Source: Sphingobium fuliginis
GTDB lineage: Bacteria > Pseudomonadota > Alphaproteobacteria > Sphingomonadales > Sphingomonadaceae
Length of the DNA stretch: 64,000 nt
Reading direction: 5' to 3'
NCBI RefSeq assembly: GCF_004152845.1
Contig: NZ_SEON01000001.1
Span: forward strand, 620,001 to 684,000
The notes under the pieces were generated by a model, which saw only the letters and a list, made by a program, of their open reading frames with translations, was not told where the DNA came from and ran no database searches. Below are positions 1 through 7,892 of this stretch, in pieces. Position 1 is the stretch's first letter; every line of letters begins with the position of its first letter. Made by a program: the position numbers and the translations under genes.

Positions 1-183
1 ACGCAACGAACCGCTCATCGGCGTGATAGACCGATCCCGCGGCTATTGATCCAAGGTGGTGGGGCCACCGCTGGATCCTGTCATAGGCGGGGCGCCCGCT
101 ACCAATAAGCGACAGACCGGACGGAGCGGGCACGGGGCGGCCCCTCTCGCCTCTCTGCCTGTCTACTGAGTTCGCCTGTGGGC

Positions 184-207
184 GCCGGGCCTGACTTCAG
201 ACCCGGC
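184..207 (-). terminator. Hairpin after the FAD oxidase gene
   Basis: An 11-base inverted repeat (arms 184-194 and 197-207, one mismatch, two-base loop) lies directly after the stop codon of the leftward FAD oxidase gene at 210. There is no clear T run, so it may be a processing or stabilising hairpin rather than a strict intrinsic terminator. The remaining bases 1-183 contain no gene I can support. Confidence 0.45.
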
Positions 208-209
208 AG

Positions 210-1532
210 TCAGATCGCCGCGATGTTCAGCTTCGATCCATCGACCAGTCGGGACAGCCGGAACGGTACGGGATCCACGCTAGGCGTGTCGTTCGCGACA
301 AGCTCTGCAGCCAGATAGCCAAGACCCGGACCCAATCCGAACCCATGCCCGGAGCAGCCCGCCGCGAGGACAAGGCCATCCACCCCGTCCACCTTCGATA
401 CGACAGGCACTGCGTCCGGCGTGCAATCGACGAAGCCACCCCAGGCGCTATCAATCTCGATTTGGCCGAGTTGGGGGAAGGTCTTCCGTACACTCTCCAC
501 CACCTGGCTCACCAGCCATTTCAAAGGCGGAGGATCCAGCACGCGATTCTGTTCGAAAATCCGATCGTCGCCGGTCAGCAGGGCTTGCATTGAATCCGGC
601 CCCGAAACGAACGATCGGCCGATGCCAAGCCTGACATTCTTCAGGCGACGGAAGAATTGCGGCATGAATTCACGGCTGTAACGGATAGCCTGCGGCGTGA
701 TTTCGAGGTTCGCCTTGCCACTGATCGCAAGCGTATAGCTGCCGTCCAGTCGGCGCGTGATCGTGCAGTAGGGTGTGGAGACCGCCTCGCCTATGTTGAT
801 CGTCGGGGTGGAACGTAGCGCGGTCTGTCGGATGCTCGCCTGAGGGAAGCTGATCCCGAGCGGCCTAAGGAAGCGAGAGGACCAGGCGCCAGCGGCACAC
901 AGCACGGCGCTGGCCTTGATGTAGCCTTTCTCCGTGTGCACGCCCGCAATCTTTCCGTTGGCCAGCTCGATTGCTCGCGCCGCGCATTCCTGGTGGATCG
1001 TCGCGCCCAAAGCCCTGGCCCCCTCGGCAATAGCCGGCGCGGCAAGGGCAGGCTCGGCCTTGCCGTCTTGTTCCGAATAGGTCCCGCCGACCCACTTGCC
1101 GCGCGCTTCGGGGACGCGCTCGGCCACTTCCGCCCGGCTCAGCACCTGGGTATCGACGTCGTATTCCCGGGCGATCTCGCGCCACTTTTCCCAACCGGCG
1201 AGCACGGCCTCGTCATGAGTCGCATAGACAAGGCCGCACCGTCGGAAGCCTAGGTCTCGATTAATTTCGCGCGTGAGTTCGTCCCACAGTCGCATGGAGA
1301 GCACGGAGAGCGGCAGTTCGCGCCGGTCGCGGTTCTGCTGGCGGCACCAACCCCAATTTCGGCTCGACTGTTCGCAAGCGACGTGGCCCTTCTCGAGGAG
1401 CGCCACAGAGAGGCCGCGCTTCGCTAGATAATAGGCCGCTGTAGAGCCGAGGATGCCGCCGCCAACGATGACGACGTCAGCCTCAGACGGAAGACGCTCG
1501 TCACTATGAATGCGCTCGACCTGGGGTGACAT
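210..1532 (-). CDS. FAD-dependent oxidoreductase (DAO family, amine/amino-acid oxidase type)
   Basis: This 440-residue protein has an N-terminal FAD-binding fold starting around residue 20 (VVIVGGGILGSTAAYYLAKRG followed by an acidic strand end, LLEKG) and a conserved C-terminal GCSGHGFGLGPG segment that closes the FAD site, as in the D-amino-acid oxidase / glycine oxidase superfamily. The expected reaction is oxidative deamination of a primary or secondary amine or amino acid with flavin reduction. Residues 57-68 carry a distinctive SSRNWGWCRQQ motif, shared almost exactly with the second copy at 30627. No upstream partner gene is on this strand and its ribosome site is weak, so it may be a single-gene unit. 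The substrate is not known; family assignment is firm, specific function is not. Confidence 0.88.
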   Translation of the reverse strand: MSPQVERIHSDERLPSEADVVIVGGGILGSTAAYYLAKRGLSVALLEKGHVACEQSSRNWGWCRQQNRDRRELPLSVLSMRLWDELTREINRDLGFRRCGLVYATHDEAVLAGWEKWREIAREYDVDTQVLSRAEVAERVPEARGKWVGGTYSEQDGKAEPALAAPAIAEGARALGATIHQECAARAIELANGKIAGVHTEKGYIKASAVLCAAGAWSSRFLRPLGISFPQASIRQTALRSTPTINIGEAVSTPYCTITRRLDGSYTLAISGKANLEITPQAIRYSREFMPQFFRRLKNVRLGIGRSFVSGPDSMQALLTGDDRIFEQNRVLDPPPLKWLVSQVVESVRKTFPQLGQIEIDSAWGGFVDCTPDAVPVVSKVDGVDGLVLAAGCSGHGFGLGPGLGYLAAELVANDTPSVDPVPFRLSRLVDGSKLNIAAI

Positions 1533-1861
1533 GTTTCAACGGACCTCGATGCAAAGAGGTGGAAGCGGGGTTCCATCATTCTTCATTGCATCTTGCACTT
1601 GATAGAATGCACCGAAATCACGCTGGATTTCGGAAGATTTTCGGGATTTGGCCGCTTGATTGATCGGAAACGCTCTGCCTGGCATGCCGCACCGGCTAGT
1701 AAGGGTTGGAGGGCGAGCAGACCGTCCATTTTAGACCAAGCAGCGACGGTTCGAAAAAAGATGCCCGCTGTGAGCACTTTCGAGGCGGGGCTGGCGATGG
1801 TGTCGCCCACGGATGAGCGACTTTGCGGCCGCCGCCGACGCAACTGACGGCCACTGAAAAT

Positions 1862-1895
1862 GGCCCCGCCTCAGTAGGGGGACAGAGGCGGGGCC
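1862..1895. terminator. 11-bp perfect stem-loop
   Basis: Perfect 11-base arms at 1862-1872 and 1885-1895 enclose a 12-base loop. It has terminator geometry on either strand but lacks a T run. It sits 30 bases before a purine-rich ribosome-site-like sequence, so it could equally be a leader structure. Confidence 0.4.
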
Positions 1896-2194
1896 AAGAC
1901 TTCTTCCAAAGGGGGAGAAGAGCAATGATATTGCGCCTTTCTGACCGAGTCGTCCATCGCGCAGATGGAACGGCTTTGGATGCGGCGCTATGCATCCACC
2001 GACAAAATCCTAAATTGCCACCCTGGCCCTTACCTCGCCAGCATATACGCATGCCAGCGACGAAATGGCTCCTTATCGCGCGAGTGCCGTAATATCTATC
2101 CGGAACGACCTTCATGAACAAAGTCATGCCAGTGGCGGCATGGCAGATGGATTGCCCGCCAAAATGCAAATCGCGTGGCCCTGATGAAAATTGT

Positions 2195-2230
2195 CCCGCC
2201 TCTTCGTGGAGGGAGGCACGAAGAGGCGGG
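2195..2230 (-). terminator. 14-bp perfect stem-loop downstream of the winged-helix gene
   Basis: Perfect 14-base arms at 2195-2208 and 2217-2230 surround an 8-base loop. It lies about 125 bases beyond the stop of the leftward gene ending at 2357 and is the best candidate for the end of that operon. Confidence 0.5.
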
Positions 2231-2356
2231 AACGCGACCCTGTGGCTTCTTGGTTCGGGGTAGAGGAAGGATAGCGCTTATCCTTGGCCATGTCTCATAA
2301 GGAATCAAAGACTTGCTGAGAGATGGGTTCATATTGGTCACTCAAACTGGCAGCTA

Positions 2357-2884
2357 TTACGGGGTTTGATGCTCCTCCCGCCCCTCGGCCACCAGAACGA
2401 GATAGTCGCGTATTCGAGAGCGGAACTCCTCCGCCAGATGAATATGCATCCGGCGGCCATCCACGGTATCCGGCGCCCGGATCACGGCCCCCTTCTCGCA
2501 CAGCTGATTGAGATAGCGCAGCGCCGTCGTATGCGGCGCTCCCGAAGCGATGCAGGCGCTGCTCACTGAAATGGCCTTTCCCTCTGTTTCGGCAGCGAAA
2601 AGGTCCAGCAGCATATGCCAGGCCGGATCGACGGTGATGCCGAACGGTAACACCGCCTGCCGAGCATCGCTTTCCCGCAACAAGCGCCGCGCCAGGGAGC
2701 CAAGACGCTTCTCCGCCACGTCACCCATCGAAGAAGGGGTTTCCTGCCCCCCGGCATCGACAAGGATTTCGGAAGGTCCCGTCAGCGATCGAATGGTTTC
2801 GCTGAGGCGGGCAAGATCGTTTTCGATCGCCTTAAGATCTGTGGGGCGGAGCAGTGCTGCGCGTTGGCCGAACATGGCGGTCAT
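2357..2884 (-). CDS. Winged-helix (MarR-like) DNA-binding protein
   Basis: The 175-residue product starts at 2884 (MTAMFGQRAALL), where its ATG overlaps the TGA of the upstream membrane-protein gene by four bases (ATGA), so translation is coupled; a longer in-frame extension upstream is the antisense of real genes. The N-terminal third is helical. The C-terminal half, about residues 90-165, reads as a winged helix: a recognition segment around SGAPHTTALRYLNQLCEKGAVIRAPDTVDGRRMHIHL resembles MarR-family repressors that act on DNA as dimers. No ligand or target can be named. It is the last gene of a leftward unit of small proteins. Confidence 0.72.
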   Translation of the reverse strand: MTAMFGQRAALLRPTDLKAIENDLARLSETIRSLTGPSEILVDAGGQETPSSMGDVAEKRLGSLARRLLRESDARQAVLPFGITVDPAWHMLLDLFAAETEGKAISVSSACIASGAPHTTALRYLNQLCEKGAVIRAPDTVDGRRMHIHLAEEFRSRIRDYLVLVAEGREEHQTP

Positions 2885-3315
2885 CTTTGAATCCCCCCAT
2901 TTTCGAGCCTTCTCGAGGCACGTTGATCCATCAGCACGCCGACGGCCATGACGATCAGGATGGGAATGCCCCAGGCGGTGGTCATGCTGTAATAGACCTT
3001 GGAAACCAGCTTGGGCGCTGCCCAGGCAACCAGGTGCGAACAGACGCCATTGAACTGGAAGGCCGCTGCCCAGATCGGCCACCATCGTGACGAGGTCAGC
3101 GCGAGATAGATGAACCCGATCAGCAGCAGCAGGTCGCCGCTGAACACCAGAGGGTTGGGCTTGCCGAATGGATGGTGGCCACCCATTCCGATATAGGTGA
3201 GCAGGCTCGCCAGCATGACGAGCAAGGCACCTGCTTTTCCTGCCCAGCCACCTTGGAGCCAGACATAAAGCGCTATGCAGATCAGAGCTGCATTGAAGGC
3301 GGCGGACAGATCCAT
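2881..3315 (-). CDS. Small four-helix membrane protein
   Basis: This 144-residue protein is almost entirely hydrophobic, with about four membrane segments (near residues 7-22, 30-45, 60-78 and 108-128) and short polar loops. It has no catalytic motif that I recognise. A GGGGAAG ribosome site precedes the ATG at 3315. Its stop overlaps the start of the winged-helix gene, suggesting that the two proteins work together, perhaps as a membrane-linked sensing pair, but that is inference from gene order only. Confidence 0.65.
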   Translation of the reverse strand: MDLSAAFNAALICIALYVWLQGGWAGKAGALLVMLASLLTYIGMGGHHPFGKPNPLVFSGDLLLLIGFIYLALTSSRWWPIWAAAFQFNGVCSHLVAWAAPKLVSKVYYSMTTAWGIPILIVMAVGVLMDQRASRRLENGGIQR

Positions 3316-3341
3316 TCGACTTCCCCGAGATAGGCGGCCTC

Positions 3342-3725
3342 TCAGGCGGCGGCACTGCCGGGCATATCGCCGAACAGCGACGGCACGCCCGCCTTGCCGC
3401 TCTGCATTTTCTCCCGGGGGCAGCCAAAAAGATTCTCGTCGGCGACTTCGGAGCGCTTGCGGATGCGGTGCGCCTTGCTATGCGCCTCGACCAGGCTCTG
3501 GCGGCTTTGCAATATGGCGTTTGTGCAGCGCGTAAGGTCGGAAAAAATCTTCTGCCCGCTTAGAGGATCAAGTCCCATGGACCGCCCCACTTCTATCATA
3601 TTCGCGCTGGCCCGAAGCGTGTGGGCGAGTAAATCGTCGAGCTTAGCGTAAGCCATGTTCAGGTCGGTGACCACCGTCTGAGCGGCATTTTTGCTAAGCG
3701 GCATGGGGCTGTCAGCTTTGGACAT
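3342..3725 (-). CDS. Hypothetical helical protein (127 aa)
   Basis: The start is placed at 3725 because AAGGAG lies seven bases upstream, and the residues before it lack character. The product is polar and predicted helical throughout (long stretch about residues 10-75 with regular Ala/Leu spacing), with no signal peptide or membrane segment. I do not recognise a family; a phasin-like or coiled-coil scaffold is possible. It lies 26 bases upstream of the membrane-protein gene and is probably co-transcribed with it. Confidence 0.6.
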   Translation of the reverse strand: MSKADSPMPLSKNAAQTVVTDLNMAYAKLDDLLAHTLRASANMIEVGRSMGLDPLSGQKIFSDLTRCTNAILQSRQSLVEAHSKAHRIRKRSEVADENLFGCPREKMQSGKAGVPSLFGDMPGSAAA

Positions 3726-3784
3726 GGGATCTCCTTGGACGACGAGCGTCGTCTTGAAAGTCGGATTGTCTGAACGCGCGACCG

Positions 3785-4237
3785 CTATGAAAAGAAAGAC
3801 ATGATCCACAGGCCGGCCGCGACAAGCGCGGCAACCGTTCCGCCGATCATGAGCGCCAGGCTCAGGATCCACTTCATGCGTTGCAACGCATCTAGATCAT
3901 TGTCTCGACCTCCCAGCGGAGGGATGCGCAGCGCTTGATGTTCGACCGGCATCTCCTGCCCCCCAACAATCGACATTTGCGGGGCGATGGCAACCTCTTC
4001 CGGTTGATATATCAATGGCTGATATGTCTGCCGTCCCTCCACTTCGGAGAGGATGCGGGCGGCTTCGAAACGATCGGCAACCCCCAGCGCGCGCAATGCC
4101 TGGCGCACCCGCTGGTTCACCGCATGATCTGATTTGCCGATCTGCCTGGCGATCTGCTTGGTGTTGAGATTCTGGGCGACCAAGCGAAGGCATTCTTTTT
4201 GCTTGTCAGTGAGGCGCGAGATGTCCGGGTCGCTCAT
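3785..4237 (-). CDS. LuxR-type HTH regulator with C-terminal membrane anchor
   Basis: The start at 4237 gives MSDPDISRLTDKQKECLRLVAQ, the usual beginning of a LuxR/GerE helix-turn-helix (about residues 5-65, with NTKQIARQIGKSDHAVNQRVRQAL as the recognition helices). There is no receiver or ligand domain; instead a linker leads to one membrane helix near residues 124-147. This makes it a membrane-tethered DNA-binding protein of about 150 residues. An upstream ATG at 4270 would add eleven residues without a better ribosome site. It precedes three other leftward small genes and may control them. The signal sensed is unknown. Confidence 0.72.
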   Translation of the reverse strand: MSDPDISRLTDKQKECLRLVAQNLNTKQIARQIGKSDHAVNQRVRQALRALGVADRFEAARILSEVEGRQTYQPLIYQPEEVAIAPQMSIVGGQEMPVEHQALRIPPLGGRDNDLDALQRMKWILSLALMIGGTVAALVAAGLWIMSFFS

Positions 4238-4690
4238 GTGCTTATATCCGGCGTAGGGACGATGGCGCACAAATCGACCGGGGCGCCAAATTTCATTCGC
4301 ATATTCATTCCGCCATGGTGCAAGGCTGCCCCTCCCTCAGCGCAGCGTGGGGCAAGCGATTCGACGCCAAATTAGATAGTATTGTGATTCATGAACAGGC
4401 CGGCTTGGTCTGCTCGACCGCACGAAAGACTGGCGTGCGTCATGGCTGGGGCGTTGCCTCTCGACATCTTCGAGCCCCCCTATCCCATTGCCGAACATGC
4501 GGGAGATGATGCAACACCATCAGGCACCCGGCCTCACCTGGTTGCGGCAACGGCTCAAGAAATCCGCATCGATGCAATGGGAAGGGCCGCCAAGTCTTCC
4601 ATAGACGGCAAGACGATGGTGATCGCTCTAATCTATCGGGAAATGTCGATGCATATTGTCAGATGAAAACCTATCGGATAAATCCGATGC
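4238..4690. other. Intergenic region upstream of the ars operon
   Basis: This stretch of about 450 bases separates the leftward HTH gene from arsR. Short frames (4315-4509 and 4391-4666) have no recognisable product and poor ribosome sites. The right end contains the palindromic arsR operator at 4673-4688, and the divergent promoters of both units should lie here. Confidence 0.4.
4673..4688 (+). promoter_or_regulatory. Probable ArsR operator (perfect inverted repeat)
   Basis: ATCGGAT-AA-ATCCGAT is a perfect inverted repeat with a two-base centre, ending two bases before the arsR ATG. Its position over the ribosome-binding zone of arsR fits autorepression by the ArsR dimer, with release on arsenite binding. 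The symmetry is directly visible; the role is inferred. Confidence 0.55.
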
Positions 4691-5020
4691 ATGGATCCGA
4701 ACCTCGCTCTCAAAGCTCTTGCGGCGCTCGCACACTCCACGCGGTTCGATGCCTTTCGCCTGCTCGTCCGGCATGAGCCCGACGGTCTGTCCACGGGGGC
4801 GCTCGTCGAAGCCAGCGGCCTGAGCCAAAGCACCCTTTCCACCCATCTCGCTGTTCTGGCGAAGGCTGGCCTCGTCAGCGCCGACAAGCGCGGCCGGCAT
4901 CAGATTCAGCGCGCCAATATCGACACGCTTCGCGGCCTCATGATCTTTCTCGCCAAGGATTGCTGTCAGGGCCGCGCCGAACTCTGCGAGCCGCTGCTCG
5001 CCGACCTCACTTGTTGCTGA
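4691..5020 (+). CDS. arsR: ArsR-family arsenic-responsive repressor
   Basis: The 109-residue protein is a typical ArsR/SmtB winged helix: residues 1-70 include ALAHSTRFDAFRLL and the recognition helix segment LSQSTLSTHLAVLAKAGLV. Metalloid-sensing cysteines are not in the usual alpha-3 ELCVCDL position but are clustered at the C-terminus (DCCQGRAELC and a terminal CC), as in ArsR variants that bind As(III) through C-terminal cysteines. It heads the ars operon and sits directly behind a palindrome that it probably binds. Fifteen bases separate it from arsC. Confidence 0.9.
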   Translation: MDPNLALKALAALAHSTRFDAFRLLVRHEPDGLSTGALVEASGLSQSTLSTHLAVLAKAGLVSADKRGRHQIQRANIDTLRGLMIFLAKDCCQGRAELCEPLLADLTCC

Positions 5021-5034
5021 AGGACCGGGCGCCC

Positions 5035-5466
5035 GTGACCACCATCGTCATCTATCACAATCCCGGCTGCGGAACTTCGCGGAACACGCTGGCGCTGATC
5101 CGCAATTCGGGGGTCGAGCCGCATGTCGTCGAATATCTGAGGACACCGCCGTCGCGCGCACTGCTCATCGAAATGATCGAGCGGGCCGGCATGACGCCGC
5201 GCGCACTCCTGCGCGAGAAAGGCACGCCTTATGCCGACCTCGGCCTGGGTGACGATACATTATCCGATGAAACCTTGATCGATGCGATGATGGCGCACCC
5301 CATTCTCATCAATCGTCCGCTGGTGGTGACGCCGCTCGGCGTGAAGCTCTGCCGGCCGTCCGAGGCAGTGCTCGACATCCTGCCGGATGCGCAGCGCGGA
5401 GCCTTCGCAAAGGAGGACGGCGAGCAGGTCGTCGATGGGGCGGGGAACCGCATCACGGCCGCGTGA
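5035..5466 (+). CDS. arsC: Arsenate reductase, glutaredoxin-dependent type
   Basis: This enzyme reduces arsenate to arsenite using glutathione and glutaredoxin. The GTG at 5035 gives the normal family start (MTTIVIYHNPGCGTSRNT), with the catalytic cysteine at about residue 12 in the NPGCGTSR loop. Length (143 residues) and the later RPLVVTPLGVKLCRP segment match the ArsC family. A longer frame from 4960 would overlap arsR and adds non-homologous residues. The stop overlaps the GTG of the aquaporin gene (GTGA), so the two are translationally coupled. Arsenite produced here would leave through that channel. Confidence 0.93.
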   Translation: MTTIVIYHNPGCGTSRNTLALIRNSGVEPHVVEYLRTPPSRALLIEMIERAGMTPRALLREKGTPYADLGLGDDTLSDETLIDAMMAHPILINRPLVVTPLGVKLCRPSEAVLDILPDAQRGAFAKEDGEQVVDGAGNRITAA

Positions 5467-6131
5467 CCCGGCGTGCCGTCTTTGCCGAGGCGGCGGGCAG
5501 CTTCATGCTGTTCGCCACGGTCATCGGCTCGGGCATCATGGCCGAACGGCTTGCCGGCGGGAACGTCGCCATTGCCCTTCTCGGCAATGCGCTCGCGACC
5601 GGCGCGATCCTGTTCGTCCTCATCACGATGTTCGGGCCGGTGTCCGGTTCCCATATGAACCCGGCCGTCACCCTGGTCATGCGGCTGCGCGGCCACATCC
5701 GCACCGATACGGCTATCGCTTACGTCGCTGCCCAACTCGTTGGCGGCATAGTTGGCGTCTGGCTCGCGCATCTGATGTTCGACCTGCCGATCCTCCAATT
5801 GTCGGCCAAGATCCGCAGCGGTCCCGGCCAGCTCGCGGGCGAAGCCATCGCGACATTCGGGCTGATCCTCGCCATCCTCGGAACGGCGAAGATGCGGCCC
5901 GAGAGCATCCCCATCAGCGTCGCGCTTTACATCACCGCAGCCTATTGGTTCACCTCGTCGACCAGCTTCGCCAATCCTGCAATCACCATCGCCCGGTCGT
6001 TGAGCAACAGCTTCGCCGGGATCGCCCCGGCCTGCGTGCCCGCCTTCATCGCTGCCCAGCTTGTCGGCGCGCTGGCCGCGCACTTCATTGCCGACACGAT
6101 CTTCGCGGAACCGCATAGCGAGGCCGCTTAG
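5463..6131 (+). CDS. aqpS: MIP-family channel in ars operon (AqpS-like)
   Basis: This 222-residue membrane protein shows both half-helix pore signatures of the aquaporin/aquaglyceroporin fold, HMNPAVT near residue 62 and FANPAIT near residue 167, with about six membrane segments. In Sinorhizobium meliloti AqpS replaces an arsenite pump: ArsC makes arsenite inside the cell and it flows out down its gradient. The same logic fits here, because arsC overlaps this gene by four bases and no arsB or acr3 is present. The GTG start is set by that overlap. Confidence 0.88.
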   Translation: MTRRAVFAEAAGSFMLFATVIGSGIMAERLAGGNVAIALLGNALATGAILFVLITMFGPVSGSHMNPAVTLVMRLRGHIRTDTAIAYVAAQLVGGIVGVWLAHLMFDLPILQLSAKIRSGPGQLAGEAIATFGLILAILGTAKMRPESIPISVALYITAAYWFTSSTSFANPAITIARSLSNSFAGIAPACVPAFIAAQLVGALAAHFIADTIFAEPHSEAA

Positions 6132-6171
6132 ATCGGATCTTCTTCGATACGATATTTCCCAAGGAACCGTC

Positions 6172-6927
6172 ATGACCCGCGTTCGCCTGCTTTGCGATCC
6201 CGATCACCTCCCGGCACTTGACCCGGCCTATGTTATTTCCCGCCCGGCGCTGGGCCTTGGCGACGACCAGCCATCACCCCGCATCCTGCTACTCTACGGG
6301 TCGCTACGCGATCGATCCTTCTCGCGCTTCGCGGTCGAGGAAGCTGCCAGATTGCTTCAGCTATTCGGCGCAGAAACGCGCATATTCGACCCATCCGATC
6401 TACCGCTGCCCGACCAGGTCAAAGGCGACGATCATCCCGCTGTCCATGAACTGCGCGAGCTGTCGCTCCGGTCGGAAGGCCAGGTCTGGTGCAGCCCCGA
6501 GCGACACGGCGCGATCAGCGGCATCATGAAGGCGACGCGGTCGAGAAGATGTCGCGCGACTGGTTCGATGATCTCCGGCAGAAAGCCGACCTCTGGCTCA
6601 CCGCCGCGGCGCGGGCTAGAGCGGGTCGAGAAAGGTCTCTCCTCACGGCATCCCATTCATGGCCGTCGTTCATGGGCTCTTCTCCAACCCTCCGGAATGG
6701 CCACCATTGTTCTTGCCCGAAGGCAGAAGGAGGGGAACCAGGGATCCTTCCACCCTGCCTGTCGACACACTAATCGAAAGGCCCGTCGGCTCACAACATT
6801 GCAATTTCGCCCGATCGCAGCGTCGTGGCAGAGGCGTTCCTGCTTCCCCACGGTTCGGCCGTTCATCTTCGATTCCGGGCAAGACGCGGCATTTTGTGCA
6901 GGCGCGACGGGAAATTACGCGCGATAA
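6172..6927 (+). pseudogene. arsH: Truncated arsH (NADPH-dependent FMN reductase), 3' end replaced
   Basis: The ATG at 6172 has AAGGAA upstream. The first 120 or so residues are clear ArsH: the flavin-phosphate loop [14 protein letters not shown] and the [20 protein letters not shown] segment. Homology stops abruptly near base 6535. After that the same frame stays open to 6927 but reads as Arg/Ser-rich nonsense, while another frame encodes a helical fragment ([18 protein letters not shown]) from an unrelated gene. This indicates a deletion or recombination joint inside arsH. Intact ArsH is about 230-250 residues and oxidises organoarsenicals, so activity is probably lost. Confidence 0.8.
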
Positions 6928-7034
6928 TCTTTCGAAAAAAAGGCGAAGGCAGCAGCCAATGCTAGCCAGGGTGACTACATGTCGGTTTCTGGACAAGCAT
7001 CAGGCGGGTGTTTCATCCGCCAGGGAGCGACGGC

Positions 7035-7892
7035 ATGGCGACAAGCGTAGGTACGATGGCGACGTTGCGACGGATGACGGTGGACGATCTGCCCGCCGCG
7101 CAGTCGCTTTCCAAGGCTCAGAGATGGCCACACCGCGTTGAGGATTGGGAGATTCTGCTGAGTCTTGGCTTCGGCTATGTCGCGGAAAGCGAGGACGGCA
7201 TCGTAGGCACGGCCATGGCGTGGCTCTATGGCGCCGACGCCGCGACATTGGGGATGGTCACCGTCTCGCCGGAAGCGCGCGAATCCGGCATCGACCGGCA
7301 GTTGATGGACGCGGTGCTGAGCGACCTGGGCGAACGCACGATCTTGCTCAACGCCACGGCCGAGGGGAAGCCGCTTTACGCCGAAATGGGATTTGAAGCT
7401 GCCGGGCCGGTGTTCCAGCATCAGGGCGCCGCCTTTGCCGTGCCGATCGCCGAACTCATTCCAGCTGAGCGGGTGCGTCCGCTGGGAGCCAAGGACATGC
7501 CCACTCTGCACGATCTTGCCCGTCGCGCCACCGGGATGAATCGCGACGCCCTGTTGAATGCGCTGGTGCCCGGTGCGCAGGGGGTGGTGCTTACCCGCGA
7601 CAACGAACCGGTCGGCTTTTCGCTGTTCCGCCGCTTCGGCCGGGGTCATGTCGTGGGCCCGACGATCGCGCCGGATAGCGGCGGAGCGAAGGCGCTTATC
7701 TCCCACTGGCTGGGGTCTAATGCCGGCATCTTCTGTCGCATCGACATACCGGCGGAAAGCGGCCTTGGCGACTGGCTCGAGGAACTGGGGCTGCCGCGGG
7801 TTGCGGAGGTGACGCGCATGGTGCGTGGTCGGCCGCCCAAGGCCGACCCTTCGGCCCAAATTTTCACTCTCACGACGCAGGCCCTCGGATGA
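7035..7892 (+). CDS. Tandem GNAT-fold acetyltransferase-like protein
   Basis: The start at 7035 follows GGGAG at good spacing; an upstream GTG at 7008 is less likely. The N-terminal half (about residues 5-140) is a GNAT domain with an acetyl-CoA-binding region near VSPEARESGIDRQLMDA. The C-terminal half (about 140-285) is a second, divergent GNAT-like domain, as in YitH-type proteins. It overlaps the gabD-like gene by four bases and belongs to the catabolic operon. Its homologue at 25776 sits in the same kind of operon, so it may acetylate or sense an amine intermediate; the substrate is unknown. Confidence 0.8.
   Translation: MATSVGTMATLRRMTVDDLPAAQSLSKAQRWPHRVEDWEILLSLGFGYVAESEDGIVGTAMAWLYGADAATLGMVTVSPEARESGIDRQLMDAVLSDLGERTILLNATAEGKPLYAEMGFEAAGPVFQHQGAAFAVPIAELIPAERVRPLGAKDMPTLHDLARRATGMNRDALLNALVPGAQGVVLTRDNEPVGFSLFRRFGRGHVVGPTIAPDSGGAKALISHWLGSNAGIFCRIDIPAESGLGDWLEELGLPRVAEVTRMVRGRPPKADPSAQIFTLTTQALG

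Larger units (their letters stand above)
1533..2356. other. Gene-poor interval with two GC-rich hairpins
   Basis: This interval of about 820 bases has no convincing gene. It holds two strong inverted repeats (1862-1895 and 2195-2230) whose arms share the sequence CCCGCCTC/GAGGCGGG. Between them a 55-codon frame (1925-2092) follows a good ribosome-binding-like stretch (GGGGGAGAAGAG) but its product resembles nothing I recognise. It may be the remnant of a lost gene. Confidence 0.4.

Noticed and set aside
1925..2092. Short plus-strand frame of 55 codons after a good ribosome-like site
   Set aside because: The product has no recognisable features and many rare-looking codon choices; it may be a remnant, so it is described only within the gap.
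4391..4666. 91-codon frame upstream of arsR
   Set aside because: It has no family, no ribosome site and runs into the arsR promoter zone.
4960..5034. Longer arsC start at 4960
   Set aside because: It would overlap the arsR coding end and adds residues unlike any ArsC; the GTG at 5035 gives the normal N-terminus.
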